Assembly (NCBI RefSeq): GCF_016428855.1
Contig: NZ_JAELTN010000041.1
Location: 1 to 51,939 of the forward strand
Direction of reading: 5' to 3'
Source: Pedobacter sp. ASV28
Lineage (GTDB): Bacteria > Bacteroidota > Bacteroidia > Sphingobacteriales > Sphingobacteriaceae
DNA: 51,939 nucleotides
The notes below the pieces were generated by a model. The model saw only the letters and a program-made list of their open reading frames with translations, was not told the origin of the DNA and did no database searches. A program made the translations under genes and the position numbers. This document shows, piece after piece, positions 44,834 to 51,939 of the stretch. Within the stretch, counting starts at the first letter, position 1; each line of letters begins with the position of its first letter.

Positions 44834-45988
44834 ATGAAAGAAAAAATAAGAATGGGAATGGTTGGTGGTGGCAAAAATGCCTTTATAGGTGCCGTACACC
44901 GTATAGCCGCCAATCTAGATGGATTGATCGAACTTTGCTGTGGTGCGTTGAGTGCCAATGCAGAAAATGCTAAAATATCAGGTAGAGCACTCTTTCTACC
45001 TGAAGACCGTATCTATACTTCGTATAAGGAAATGTTCGAAAACGAAAGTCGGTTGCCAGTAGGCAAAAGAATGCAATTTGTGAGCATCGTAACCCCAAAC
45101 CACCTTCATTTTGAGCCGGCAATGTTAGCCTTGGAACATGGGTTTAACGTTATGATAGATAAACCTATCACCTTTACCCTAGCCGAAGCCAAAGCCCTAC
45201 AACAAAAAGTAGAAGAAACAGGCTTACAGCTTTGTCTTACCCATACTTATGCTGGCTACCCCATGGTGAAACAGGCTAGGGAAATGGTAAAAAACGGTGA
45301 TCTGGGTGAGATTAGAAAAGTGTGTGTTAACTATCCCCAGGGCTGGCTAAGTAAGGCAACAAGCGCAGACAACAAACAGGCCGCCTGGCGCACAGACCCC
45401 TCAAAAAGTGGGATTAGTGGCTGCATGGGCGATATCGGAACTCATGCTGCTCAACTGGCAGAATACATTTCCAACTTAGAAATTACCAAAATCTGCGCCG
45501 ACCTGAATATTGTTGTAGCAGGTAGGGCACTAGACGACGATGGTAATGTTTTGTTGAAATTTAATAATGGTGCCAATGGGCTGTTAATGGCAAGCCAAAT
45601 TGCCACTGGAGAAGAAAATGCCCTAAAAATTAATGTTTATGGAGAAAAAGGCAGCTTAGAATGGCATCAAATGGAACCCAACACCCTAATGGTGAAATGG
45701 CCAGATCAACCTGCTCAGCGCTATAGAACAGGCAGCGATTACCTATACCCTATTGCCAAACACAACACCAGAACGCCTTCTGGACATCCAGAAGGTTATT
45801 TAGAAGCTTTTGCCAATATTTACAGGAACTTTGCACTTACGCTAAATGCTAAACAAAATGGAGAAATCCCTAGCCCAGAAATACTGGATTTCCCAACGGC
45901 AAAAGACGGAGTGAGGGGAATGGCCTTCATAGAAAATGTAGTAGCCTCTAACCAATCAGACAAAAAATGGCATAATTTTATAGTTTAA
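44834..45988 (+). CDS. Gfo/Idh/MocA oxidoreductase, cytoplasmic
   Basis: 384 residues from the ATG at 44834; an in-frame ATG at 44801 would add 11 poorly fitting residues. Rossmann motif MGMVGGGKNAFIGAVHR, IVTPNHLHFEPAMLALEHG, and the catalytic-lysine motif MIDKPITFTLAEA, followed by the beta-sheet domain with WRTDPSKSGISGCMGDIGTHAAQ. NAD(P)-dependent oxidation or reduction of a sugar hydroxyl or keto group is expected; within a 3-keto-sugar operon, reduction of 3-keto-glucose to glucose or the reverse is the likely step. No signal peptide, unlike its homologue at 47524. It is 6 bp from the TIM-barrel gene. Confidence 0.87.
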   Translation: MKEKIRMGMVGGGKNAFIGAVHRIAANLDGLIELCCGALSANAENAKISGRALFLPEDRIYTSYKEMFENESRLPVGKRMQFVSIVTPNHLHFEPAMLALEHGFNVMIDKPITFTLAEAKALQQKVEETGLQLCLTHTYAGYPMVKQAREMVKNGDLGEIRKVCVNYPQGWLSKATSADNKQAAWRTDPSKSGISGCMGDIGTHAAQLAEYISNLEITKICADLNIVVAGRALDDDGNVLLKFNNGANGLLMASQIATGEENALKINVYGEKGSLEWHQMEPNTLMVKWPDQPAQRYRTGSDYLYPIAKHNTRTPSGHPEGYLEAFANIYRNFALTLNAKQNGEIPSPEILDFPTAKDGVRGMAFIENVVASNQSDKKWHNFIV

Positions 45989-45994
45989 CGAAAC

Positions 45995-47053
45995 ATGACA
46001 ACAATAAAAGGACCTGCAGTATTCTTAGCTCAATTTATAGGGGATGAGCCCCCCTTCAACTCTCTGGATTCCATTTGTAAATGGGCTGCTGATTTGGGTT
46101 TTAAAGGTATCCAAATGCCTACGCTAGACAATCGTTTTATCGATTTAAAACTAGCGGCGGAAAGCAAAACCTATGCTGATGAGTTAACCGGAAAAGTAGC
46201 TGCCCATGGTTTAAAAATAACTGAACTTTCTACACACTTGCAAGGACAATTGGTAGCGGTTCATCCAGCTTATAACGAATTATTTGATGCTTTTGCTGTT
46301 CCAGAAGTTAAAAACAATCCCAAAGCACGTACCGAATGGGCGATACAACAGTTAAAGTATGCAGCAAAAGCTTCCCAAAACTTAGGACTAAATGCGCATG
46401 CTACCTTTAGTGGTTCTTTATTATGGCAGTATTTCCATCCATGGCCACAACGTCCAGAAGGGTTGGTAGATGAAGCCTTTACCGAACTGGCCAAACGTTG
46501 GTTACCTATTTTAAATGAATTTGACAATTGTGGTGTAGACGTTTGCTATGAAATCCATCCCGGGGAAGATCTGTTTGATGGGATAACCTACGAAATGTTC
46601 CTCGACAAAGTGGACCAGCACCCTAGAGCCTGCCTATTATATGACCCTTCCCATTTTGTATTGCAACAATTGGATTATATTCAATACATTGATTTCTATC
46701 ATGAACGAATAAAAGCTTTCCATGTTAAAGACGCAGAATTCAACCCAACGGGCAAACAGGGAACTTTTGGTGGCTACCAAAGTTGGGCCAACCGAGCTGG
46801 CCGTTACCGCTCTCCAGGCGATGGGCAGGTAGATTTTAAAACCATTTTTAGCAAACTGAGCCAATATGATTTTAAAGGATGGGCCGTAATGGAATGGGAA
46901 TGCTGCATCAAGAACCAACAAGATGGCGCCAGAGAAGGTGCCGAATTCATAAAGAACCGCATTATCAACGTGACCGATAAAGCTTTTGATGATTTTGCAG
47001 CGTCGGGAAGTGATGCTACCTTTAATAAAAAGATATTAGGTTTATCATCGTAA
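45995..47053 (+). CDS. Sugar isomerase/epimerase TIM-barrel protein, cytoplasmic
   Basis: 352 residues without a signal peptide. Xylose-isomerase-like barrel (PF01261): WAADLGFKGIQMP, LSTHLQGQLVAVHPAY, VCYEIHPGED (metal Glu), LLYDPSHFV (Asp and His), IKAFHVKDAEF and AVMEWECC (Glu), a set that coordinates a divalent metal. Members in 3-keto-glycoside clusters hydrate 2-hydroxy-3-keto-glucal or isomerise keto sugars; that role is inferred. Forms a tight pair with the preceding oxidoreductase (6 bp). Confidence 0.85.
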   Translation: MTTIKGPAVFLAQFIGDEPPFNSLDSICKWAADLGFKGIQMPTLDNRFIDLKLAAESKTYADELTGKVAAHGLKITELSTHLQGQLVAVHPAYNELFDAFAVPEVKNNPKARTEWAIQQLKYAAKASQNLGLNAHATFSGSLLWQYFHPWPQRPEGLVDEAFTELAKRWLPILNEFDNCGVDVCYEIHPGEDLFDGITYEMFLDKVDQHPRACLLYDPSHFVLQQLDYIQYIDFYHERIKAFHVKDAEFNPTGKQGTFGGYQSWANRAGRYRSPGDGQVDFKTIFSKLSQYDFKGWAVMEWECCIKNQQDGAREGAEFIKNRIINVTDKAFDDFAASGSDATFNKKILGLSS

Positions 47054-47108
47054 ATTGTAATCTCCCATATCACACAAAATCCTAAATACAAAACAAAATA
47101 TAACACTA

Positions 47109-47498
47109 ATGAAAAAAACCATTTTAATCCTGGGAGCTAGCGTAATTTTTTTGGCTTCCTTTACCAAAGCTAAACCAGAAAATGAGCCTGCCATTAATAT
47201 CAGTGCCCCTACCGTAACTAATATCAGTACCATGCAAATGAGTGGTGGTGAGCTGTTGATCAACAAATCAGACTGTATTGGATGCCATCATAAGATCAAT
47301 AAATTGATTGGTCCATCTTATACCGACATTGCCAAGAAGTACCCTTCAACCGATAAGAATATCGACTATTTGGCCGATAAGATTATTAAGGGTGGTTCTG
47401 GAGTTTGGGGCAAAATTCCAATGACACCACATCCAAAAATTTCTACTAACGATGCCAAATTAATGGCCAAGTATATCTTATCTTTAAAAAAGAAATAA
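47109..47498 (+). CDS. Periplasmic c-type cytochrome, electron acceptor
   Basis: 129 residues, Sec signal peptide (to about residue 21), heme site C56-x2-C59-H60 (CIGCH), and the distal Met105 in GKIPMTPHP: a single-heme class I cytochrome (c551/c552-like). The final ISTNDAKLMAKYILSL helix is typical. In glucoside 3-dehydrogenase systems a cytochrome takes electrons from the FAD subunit and hands them to the respiratory chain; being inside the operon, it probably does this for the GMC subunit. Confidence 0.9.
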   Translation: MKKTILILGASVIFLASFTKAKPENEPAINISAPTVTNISTMQMSGGELLINKSDCIGCHHKINKLIGPSYTDIAKKYPSTDKNIDYLADKIIKGGSGVWGKIPMTPHPKISTNDAKLMAKYILSLKKK

Positions 47499-47523
47499 GG
47501 AAAATCAACCAAAAACCAAAGTT

Positions 47524-48981
47524 ATGAACCAGGCAAATGACCATAAAGACCACCAAAGTCGACGTAATTTTTTAAAAGCAAGCGCTATAGCCTCTGCGTT
47601 TATGATCGTACCTCGTCATGTACTTGGGGGCAAAGGTTTTCTTGCGCCAAGCGACCGACTTATCGTGGCGGGTATAGGTGTAGGCGGCAAAGGTGAAAGC
47701 GATTTAAAATTAATTCACGAAAGCGGTAAAGCTGAAATTGCCTATTTATGTGATGTAGATACACGCCAGGCAGCTAACAGTGTAAAACGTTTCCCGAAAG
47801 CTAAACTCTACAAAGATTGGCGGGAAATGTACGACAAAGAGCATAAAAATTTTGATGCCGTTACAGTTTCCACCCCAGATCATAATCATGCCATACAAAC
47901 CTTGGCTGCCATGCAGCTGCGCAAGCACGTATATGTGCAAAAGCCTTTAACTCACGACATTTACGAAGCTCGCATACTTACTGCGGCGGCTAAAAAATAC
48001 AAAGTAGTAACTCAAATGGGGAACCAAGGTGCCAGTAACGATGGCCCTCGTTTATTACGCGAATGGTACGATGCAGGCTTAATTGGCGATGTACATACGA
48101 TCTATGCCTGGACCGACAGGCCTGTTTGGCCACAAGGTATTCCTTGGTCTAAAAATAAGGCAGAGATCCCTAAAGAACTCGACTGGAATTTATGGTTGGG
48201 CACCGCTCCCTACAAGGAATATGTAGATAAACTTGTTCCATTTAATTGGCGTGGATGGTGGGATTATGGAACTGGCGCTTTGGGCGACATGGGCTGCCAC
48301 CTATTAGAAACCCCTTTCAGCGTATTAAATTTAAAATATGCCACAGAAGTAGAAGCCAGTGTGGGTTCGGTGTATTACGACTCGTTTAAACGCGGATATT
48401 ATCCTGAAAGCTGTCCTCCTTCTAGCCACGTAACCTTAAAATTCCCTAAAACAGATAAAACCCTTGGTGATGTAACCGTACATTGGATGGATGGTGGCAT
48501 ACAACCTACACGTCCAGAAGAACTTGGCGCAAATGAAGTTTTTGGAGATGGCGGAAATGGCACCTTATTCATTGGCACAAAAGGTAAAATGATGAGCAAT
48601 ACTTATGGCGACAAGGCCCGTCTACTCCCGCTTTCCAGAAATGAGAATTTAAATATAGCCCAAAAATTTGCCCGTGTACCTAACCAGGCCAATGGTCACT
48701 ATGGCCAATGGGTAGAGGCTTGTATTGCCGGTCATGGCAAAAAAGAACTGAGCTCTCCATTTGAAATTGCAGGACCGCTTACCGAATGCTTATTAATGGC
48801 CAATTTAGCCATTAGGGCCGCTGATATTCAAAAGATAAATGATAAAGGAAAGGAAACTTATCCAGGCAGGTACCGTAAATTACTGTGGAACAACGAGCAG
48901 ATGAAAGTTACCAATTTTGACGATGTGAACCAGTTCGTGAAAAGAGATTATCGTGAAGGTTGGTCATTAGGTGAAAAATAA
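47524..48981 (+). CDS. Gfo/Idh/MocA oxidoreductase with Tat signal, periplasmic
   Basis: 485 residues. A twin-arginine signal (SRRNFLKASAIASAFMIVPR, about 12-31) precedes the Rossmann start LIVAGIGVGGKGESD. STPDHNHAIQTLAAMQLRKH and YVQKPLTHDIYEA hold the cofactor loop and catalytic Lys; WRGWWDYGTGALGDMGCHLL is typical of the Bacteroidota secreted subfamily. Tat-exported members bind their nicotinamide cofactor before export and recycle it, as in glucose-fructose oxidoreductase and the Bacteroides 3-keto-glycoside enzymes. Likely acts on C3 of periplasmic glycosides. Confidence 0.88.
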   Translation: MNQANDHKDHQSRRNFLKASAIASAFMIVPRHVLGGKGFLAPSDRLIVAGIGVGGKGESDLKLIHESGKAEIAYLCDVDTRQAANSVKRFPKAKLYKDWREMYDKEHKNFDAVTVSTPDHNHAIQTLAAMQLRKHVYVQKPLTHDIYEARILTAAAKKYKVVTQMGNQGASNDGPRLLREWYDAGLIGDVHTIYAWTDRPVWPQGIPWSKNKAEIPKELDWNLWLGTAPYKEYVDKLVPFNWRGWWDYGTGALGDMGCHLLETPFSVLNLKYATEVEASVGSVYYDSFKRGYYPESCPPSSHVTLKFPKTDKTLGDVTVHWMDGGIQPTRPEELGANEVFGDGGNGTLFIGTKGKMMSNTYGDKARLLPLSRNENLNIAQKFARVPNQANGHYGQWVEACIAGHGKKELSSPFEIAGPLTECLLMANLAIRAADIQKINDKGKETYPGRYRKLLWNNEQMKVTNFDDVNQFVKRDYREGWSLGEK

Positions 48982-49021
48982 CCCTTCAAATTCGTTAATA
49001 TCAATTTAAAAAATAAAATTT

Positions 49022-49711
49022 ATGAAAAAATATATTGCAACAGTAGTAGTTTTGTTTGCCACAGTTACCTCGCAAACAATGGCCCAAAAAAACAAAGGCT
49101 TTACCCCTATTTTTGATGGAAAAACTACCAATGGTTGGCATACTTACGGTAAAGATTTTGTAGGCAAGGGATGGAAAGCAGAAGATGGCGTATTACACTT
49201 CGATCCCAAAGCAAGAAATAACGACAATGGCGATCTGGTGACCGATAAGGAGTACGGAAACTTCCATTTAAAAGTAGAATGGAAAGTGGCTCCGAAATCG
49301 AACAGCGGTATCATATTCTATGTAAATGAGGACCTATCCAAATACAAGCAGACCTACTTAACCGGACCAGAAATGCAGGTACTGGACAATGATGGTCATC
49401 CAGATGGTAAGATTACCAAGCACCGTGCCGGCGATCTATACGATTTGATCAAAAGCACCAGTGAGCCAGTAAAACCTGTTGGAGAATGGAATAAGGCAGA
49501 AATCATTAGTAACAAAGGTAAGCTGACCTTTATATTAAATGGAGTTACAGTGGTAAAAACCACCATGTGGGACGAAAACTGGAAAAATCTGATTGCTGGA
49601 AGCAAGTTTGCAAAATGGGACGGTTTTGGCACTTATAAAACTGGCAAAATAGCTTTACAGGATCACGGTGATGAAGTTTGGTTCCGTAACATTATGATTA
49701 AAGAATTATAA
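49022..49711 (+). CDS. 3-keto-disaccharide hydrolase family protein (DUF1080)
   Basis: 229 residues, Sec signal (to TMAQ, about 21), then a single LamG-like jelly roll (25-229) of PF06439: PIFDGKTTNGWHTYG, FHLKVEWKVAPKSNSGIIFY, GPEMQVLDNDGHPDG, GEWNKAEIISN and the ending GKIALQDHGDEVWFRNIMIK. Pfam now names the family 3keto-disac_hyd because members cleave 3-keto-glycosides by elimination. Here it would cut oligosaccharides oxidised by the dehydrogenases of the same operon, in the periplasm. Confidence 0.9.
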   Translation: MKKYIATVVVLFATVTSQTMAQKNKGFTPIFDGKTTNGWHTYGKDFVGKGWKAEDGVLHFDPKARNNDNGDLVTDKEYGNFHLKVEWKVAPKSNSGIIFYVNEDLSKYKQTYLTGPEMQVLDNDGHPDGKITKHRAGDLYDLIKSTSEPVKPVGEWNKAEIISNKGKLTFILNGVTVVKTTMWDENWKNLIAGSKFAKWDGFGTYKTGKIALQDHGDEVWFRNIMIKEL

Positions 49712-49801
49712 AAAGGAAACAGGAATTAGTGATTAGGAATCAGTAAAACTTTTCCTGCCAAAAAACTAACCAACCATAAACTAAAAAACCATCAACTAAA
49801 T

Positions 49802-51028
49802 ATGAACTCAACAACTCGCTTCAAGCTATCCTTTATGATGTTCCTCGAATTTTTTATTTGGGGTGGATGGTTTGTAACATTAGGTACTTTCCTTGATAAA
49901 AACTTAACTGCCTCTGGACCAGAAATAGGCGCTGTTTTCTCTACGCAATCTTGGGGGGCCATTATTGCACCTTTTATCATAGGACTGATTGCCGATAGGT
50001 ACTTCAACGCAGAAAAGATATTGGGTGTTTTGCATATCATTGGTGCCATCTTAATGTATCAGATGTATAGTGCTACCGACATCAGTATATTTTATCCATA
50101 TGTTTTCGCCTATATGGTATTATACATGCCAACCCTCGCATTGGTAAATTCTGTGTCCTTCAATCAAATGGGCGATCCCGAAAAAGAATTTTCGAACATT
50201 AGAATTTGGGGTACCATTGGATGGATATTAGCTGGCGTATTAATCAGCTACTTCTTTCATTGGGATTCTCAGGAAGCTTCGGCTAGTGGAGCACTTAAAA
50301 ACACTTTCTTGATGTCTGCAGTAGCCTCATTATCATTGGGAATTTTTAGCTTTTTATTGCCAAAAACGCCTCCAAAAAACAAGTCTACCGAAAAGATAAA
50401 AATTTCAGAGATCTTAGGTTTAGACGCCCTGAAGCTACTTAAAGATAAAAACTTCCTGATTTTCTTCATCTCATCGATATTAATCTGCATTCCTCTCGCC
50501 TTTTACTATCAAAATGCGAACCTATTCCTATCTAAAATAGGCGTAGATAATCCAACAGGAAAAATGACCATTGGTCAAGTATCTGAAGTATTGTTTCTAC
50601 TCGCCATCCCTGTTTTCTTCAAAAAGTTCGGCTTTAAAAAGACAATTCTGGTAGGTATGTTAGCTTGGACAGTGAGGTATATATTATTTGCATTTGGAAA
50701 TGCTGGAGAACTTAGTTTCATGCTCATTCTAGGTATTGCTTTACATGGAATTTGTTATGATTTTTTCTTCGTTTCGGGTCAGATATATACCAATTCAAAA
50801 GCAGGAGAGAAATTCAAGAGTTCTGCACAAGGATTGATCACCTTAGCTACTTATGGTGTTGGGATGTTAATTGGCTTTATAGTAGCCGGTCAAATCACCG
50901 AAACCTATAAAGTAAATGGCATAGAAGATTGGAAAATGATTTGGGTTATCCCTGCGGGCATAGCTTTCATCGTTTTCCTATTATTTAGTTTATTATTTAA
51001 CGATAAAACAAAAACAGAAGCTGCTTAA
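49802..51028 (+). CDS. MFS sugar/nucleoside symporter (NHS family)
   Basis: 408 residues, about 12 membrane helices. LSFMMFLEFFIWGGWFVTLG at the N-terminus, SFNQMGDPEKEFSNIRIWGT between helices 4 and 5, and GICYDFFFVSGQIY match the nucleoside:H+ symporter (NupG/XapB) branch of the major facilitator superfamily. Bacteroidota members sit with sugar isomerases and oxidoreductases and are probably sugar carriers. Likely moves the 3-keto sugar or its product from periplasm to cytoplasm. It lies 90 bp after the hydrolase gene and 2 bp before the Tat-TIM gene. Confidence 0.85.
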   Translation: MNSTTRFKLSFMMFLEFFIWGGWFVTLGTFLDKNLTASGPEIGAVFSTQSWGAIIAPFIIGLIADRYFNAEKILGVLHIIGAILMYQMYSATDISIFYPYVFAYMVLYMPTLALVNSVSFNQMGDPEKEFSNIRIWGTIGWILAGVLISYFFHWDSQEASASGALKNTFLMSAVASLSLGIFSFLLPKTPPKNKSTEKIKISEILGLDALKLLKDKNFLIFFISSILICIPLAFYYQNANLFLSKIGVDNPTGKMTIGQVSEVLFLLAIPVFFKKFGFKKTILVGMLAWTVRYILFAFGNAGELSFMLILGIALHGICYDFFFVSGQIYTNSKAGEKFKSSAQGLITLATYGVGMLIGFIVAGQITETYKVNGIEDWKMIWVIPAGIAFIVFLLFSLLFNDKTKTEAA

Positions 51029-51030
51029 CG

Positions 51031-51915
51031 ATGACGACTAGAAGAAATTTTATTAAAGATGCGGGGCTAATTGCTACAGGTTTAGCAATGGCTCCTTCAT
51101 TTGCCAATGCCCTGATCAGTAAACCACAAGCCACTATCGGTTTACAACTATACACCCTTAGGGATATCATCGGAAAAGATGTGAAAGGGGTAATTGAAAA
51201 AGTAGCCAAAGCTGGATACAAAGAAGTAGAAACCTATAGCTATGCGCCTAAAGGTAGTTTTTGGGGATTAACGCCAAAAGCATTCAAATCTTTATTAGAT
51301 GCCAATGGCCTATATGCCCCAAGTGGACATTTTAGTTTCGAGAACTACATTACTTCAGGTAACCTGGACGATATAAAAGCCTACATTGAGGCCTCTAATA
51401 TTTTGGGCAGCAAATATGTAGTAGCACCTTGGCTTTCAGAAAATCTACGTAAAACGGCCGACGATTACAAAAAAGTGGCGGAAAGATTGAATGTGGCGGG
51501 AGAACTCTGTATAAAATCGGGAATTAATGTAGCCTACCATAACCACGGTTTTGAGTTTGATAAACATGGCGATACCACAGGTTTTGACCTCCTTTTAGGA
51601 GGAACGGATCCCAACTTGGTTTATTACGAACTGGATTTATATTGGGCAGTATATGCTGGTCACGCGCCTATAGAGATTTTCAAAAAGTCTCCCCATAGGT
51701 TTAAAATGTGGCATGTAAAGGATATGGACAAGACCAACAGAAATTGGAATACGGAAATAGGAAAAGGTTCCATTGATTTCAAATCAATCTTTGAAAAAGC
51801 TTCCCTTTCGGGCGTAAAACACATCTATGTAGAACAGGAAACCAATTACAAACCTAATTACATCGAATCCATTGGGGAGAGTGCCAATTACATTAAAAAT
51901 AATCTTCTTAAATAA
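51031..51915 (+). CDS. Sugar isomerase/epimerase TIM-barrel protein with Tat signal
   Basis: 294 residues, with the twin-arginine signal MTTRRNFIKDAGLIATGLAM (1-20) and an Ala-rich cleavage region. The barrel (32-290) carries IGLQLYTLRDIIGKDVKGVI, VAYHNHGFEFD, LVYYELDLYWAVYAG, RFKMWHVKDMD and HIYVEQE, the PF01261 metal and sugar site. It is the exported counterpart of the TIM-barrel protein at 45995 and starts 2 bp after the MFS gene. It probably hydrates or isomerises the product of the DUF1080 enzyme. Last gene of the operon; repeat copy C begins 9 nt behind it. Confidence 0.87.
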   Translation: MTTRRNFIKDAGLIATGLAMAPSFANALISKPQATIGLQLYTLRDIIGKDVKGVIEKVAKAGYKEVETYSYAPKGSFWGLTPKAFKSLLDANGLYAPSGHFSFENYITSGNLDDIKAYIEASNILGSKYVVAPWLSENLRKTADDYKKVAERLNVAGELCIKSGINVAYHNHGFEFDKHGDTTGFDLLLGGTDPNLVYYELDLYWAVYAGHAPIEIFKKSPHRFKMWHVKDMDKTNRNWNTEIGKGSIDFKSIFEKASLSGVKHIYVEQETNYKPNYIESIGESANYIKNNLLK

Positions 51916-51924
51916 AGATCGAAC

Positions 51925-51939
51925 AGACTTACGAAGTTT
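51925..51939. repeat. Dispersed palindromic element, copy C (cut by window end)
   Basis: AGACTTACGAAGTTT equals the terminal 15 bp of the element seen at 7274-7355 and 38581-38663. It begins 9 nt after the last stop codon; the remainder lies beyond the window. Confidence 0.75.

Overview
The window reads as a chromosomal contig from a Sphingobacteriaceae bacterium (Bacteroidota, Pedobacter-like). The basis is AT-rich DNA, SusC/SusD transport genes, TonB receptors with an N-terminal carboxypeptidase-like domain, -7 boxes of the TAnnTTTG type, absence of Shine-Dalgarno sequences, and PheS, Kbl, short-chain threonine dehydrogenase and PmpR-type YebC proteins of the Bacteroidota kind. Bases 1-104 are not genome: they are a read-through Illumina/Nextera adapter with a poly-C end.

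Layout. (1) 346-3764, minus: a heme uptake pair, TonB receptor then HmuY-like lipoprotein. (2) 4049-7412: an unknown secreted protein, a flavin acyl-CoA-dehydrogenase-like enzyme, and a PnuC-family carrier behind a TPP riboswitch, hence probably a thiamine transporter (PnuT). (3) 7412-18097: housekeeping and small accessory genes: parC, two small genes and an AraC regulator, a luciferase-like monooxygenase, DUF423, the overlapping trio pheS / degenerate Rieske lipoprotein / tetR, and kbl. (4) 18203-24220: two tandem DUF5686 outer-membrane proteins and trhO. (5) 24471-39555: a polysaccharide utilization locus with a membrane-spanning propeller/Y_Y_Y/HTH regulator, SusC, SusD, a LamG lipoprotein, two PF10091 (GH144-type) glucanases, a GH3 beta-glucosidase and an esterase. 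The enzyme set points to beta-1,2-glucan. (6) 39580-41858: DUF1569, YebC and Tdh. Tdh and Kbl together complete threonine-to-glycine breakdown. (7) 42446-51915: a nine-gene plus-strand operon for 3-keto-sugar (3-keto-glycoside) metabolism.

The operon in (7) is the most interesting part. It encodes a periplasmic FAD dehydrogenase (GMC subunit, Tat-bearing small subunit, cytochrome c), a secreted 3-keto-disaccharide hydrolase (PF06439, DUF1080), an inner-membrane MFS carrier, and two Gfo/Idh/MocA plus TIM-barrel pairs. One pair carries Tat signals and the other has no signal, so the same two-enzyme chemistry seems to be laid out once in the periplasm and once in the cytoplasm. Located a few kb from a beta-1,2-glucan locus, it suggests that oligoglucosides released outside are either hydrolysed by GH3 or oxidised at C3 and cleaved by elimination.

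A dispersed palindromic element of about 83 bp, with ends GACTTACGAAGTTT, lies directly 3' of three genes: parC, the GH3 gene and the last gene of the keto-sugar operon (this last copy is cut by the window end). No tRNA, rRNA, CRISPR array, transposase or prophage gene was seen.
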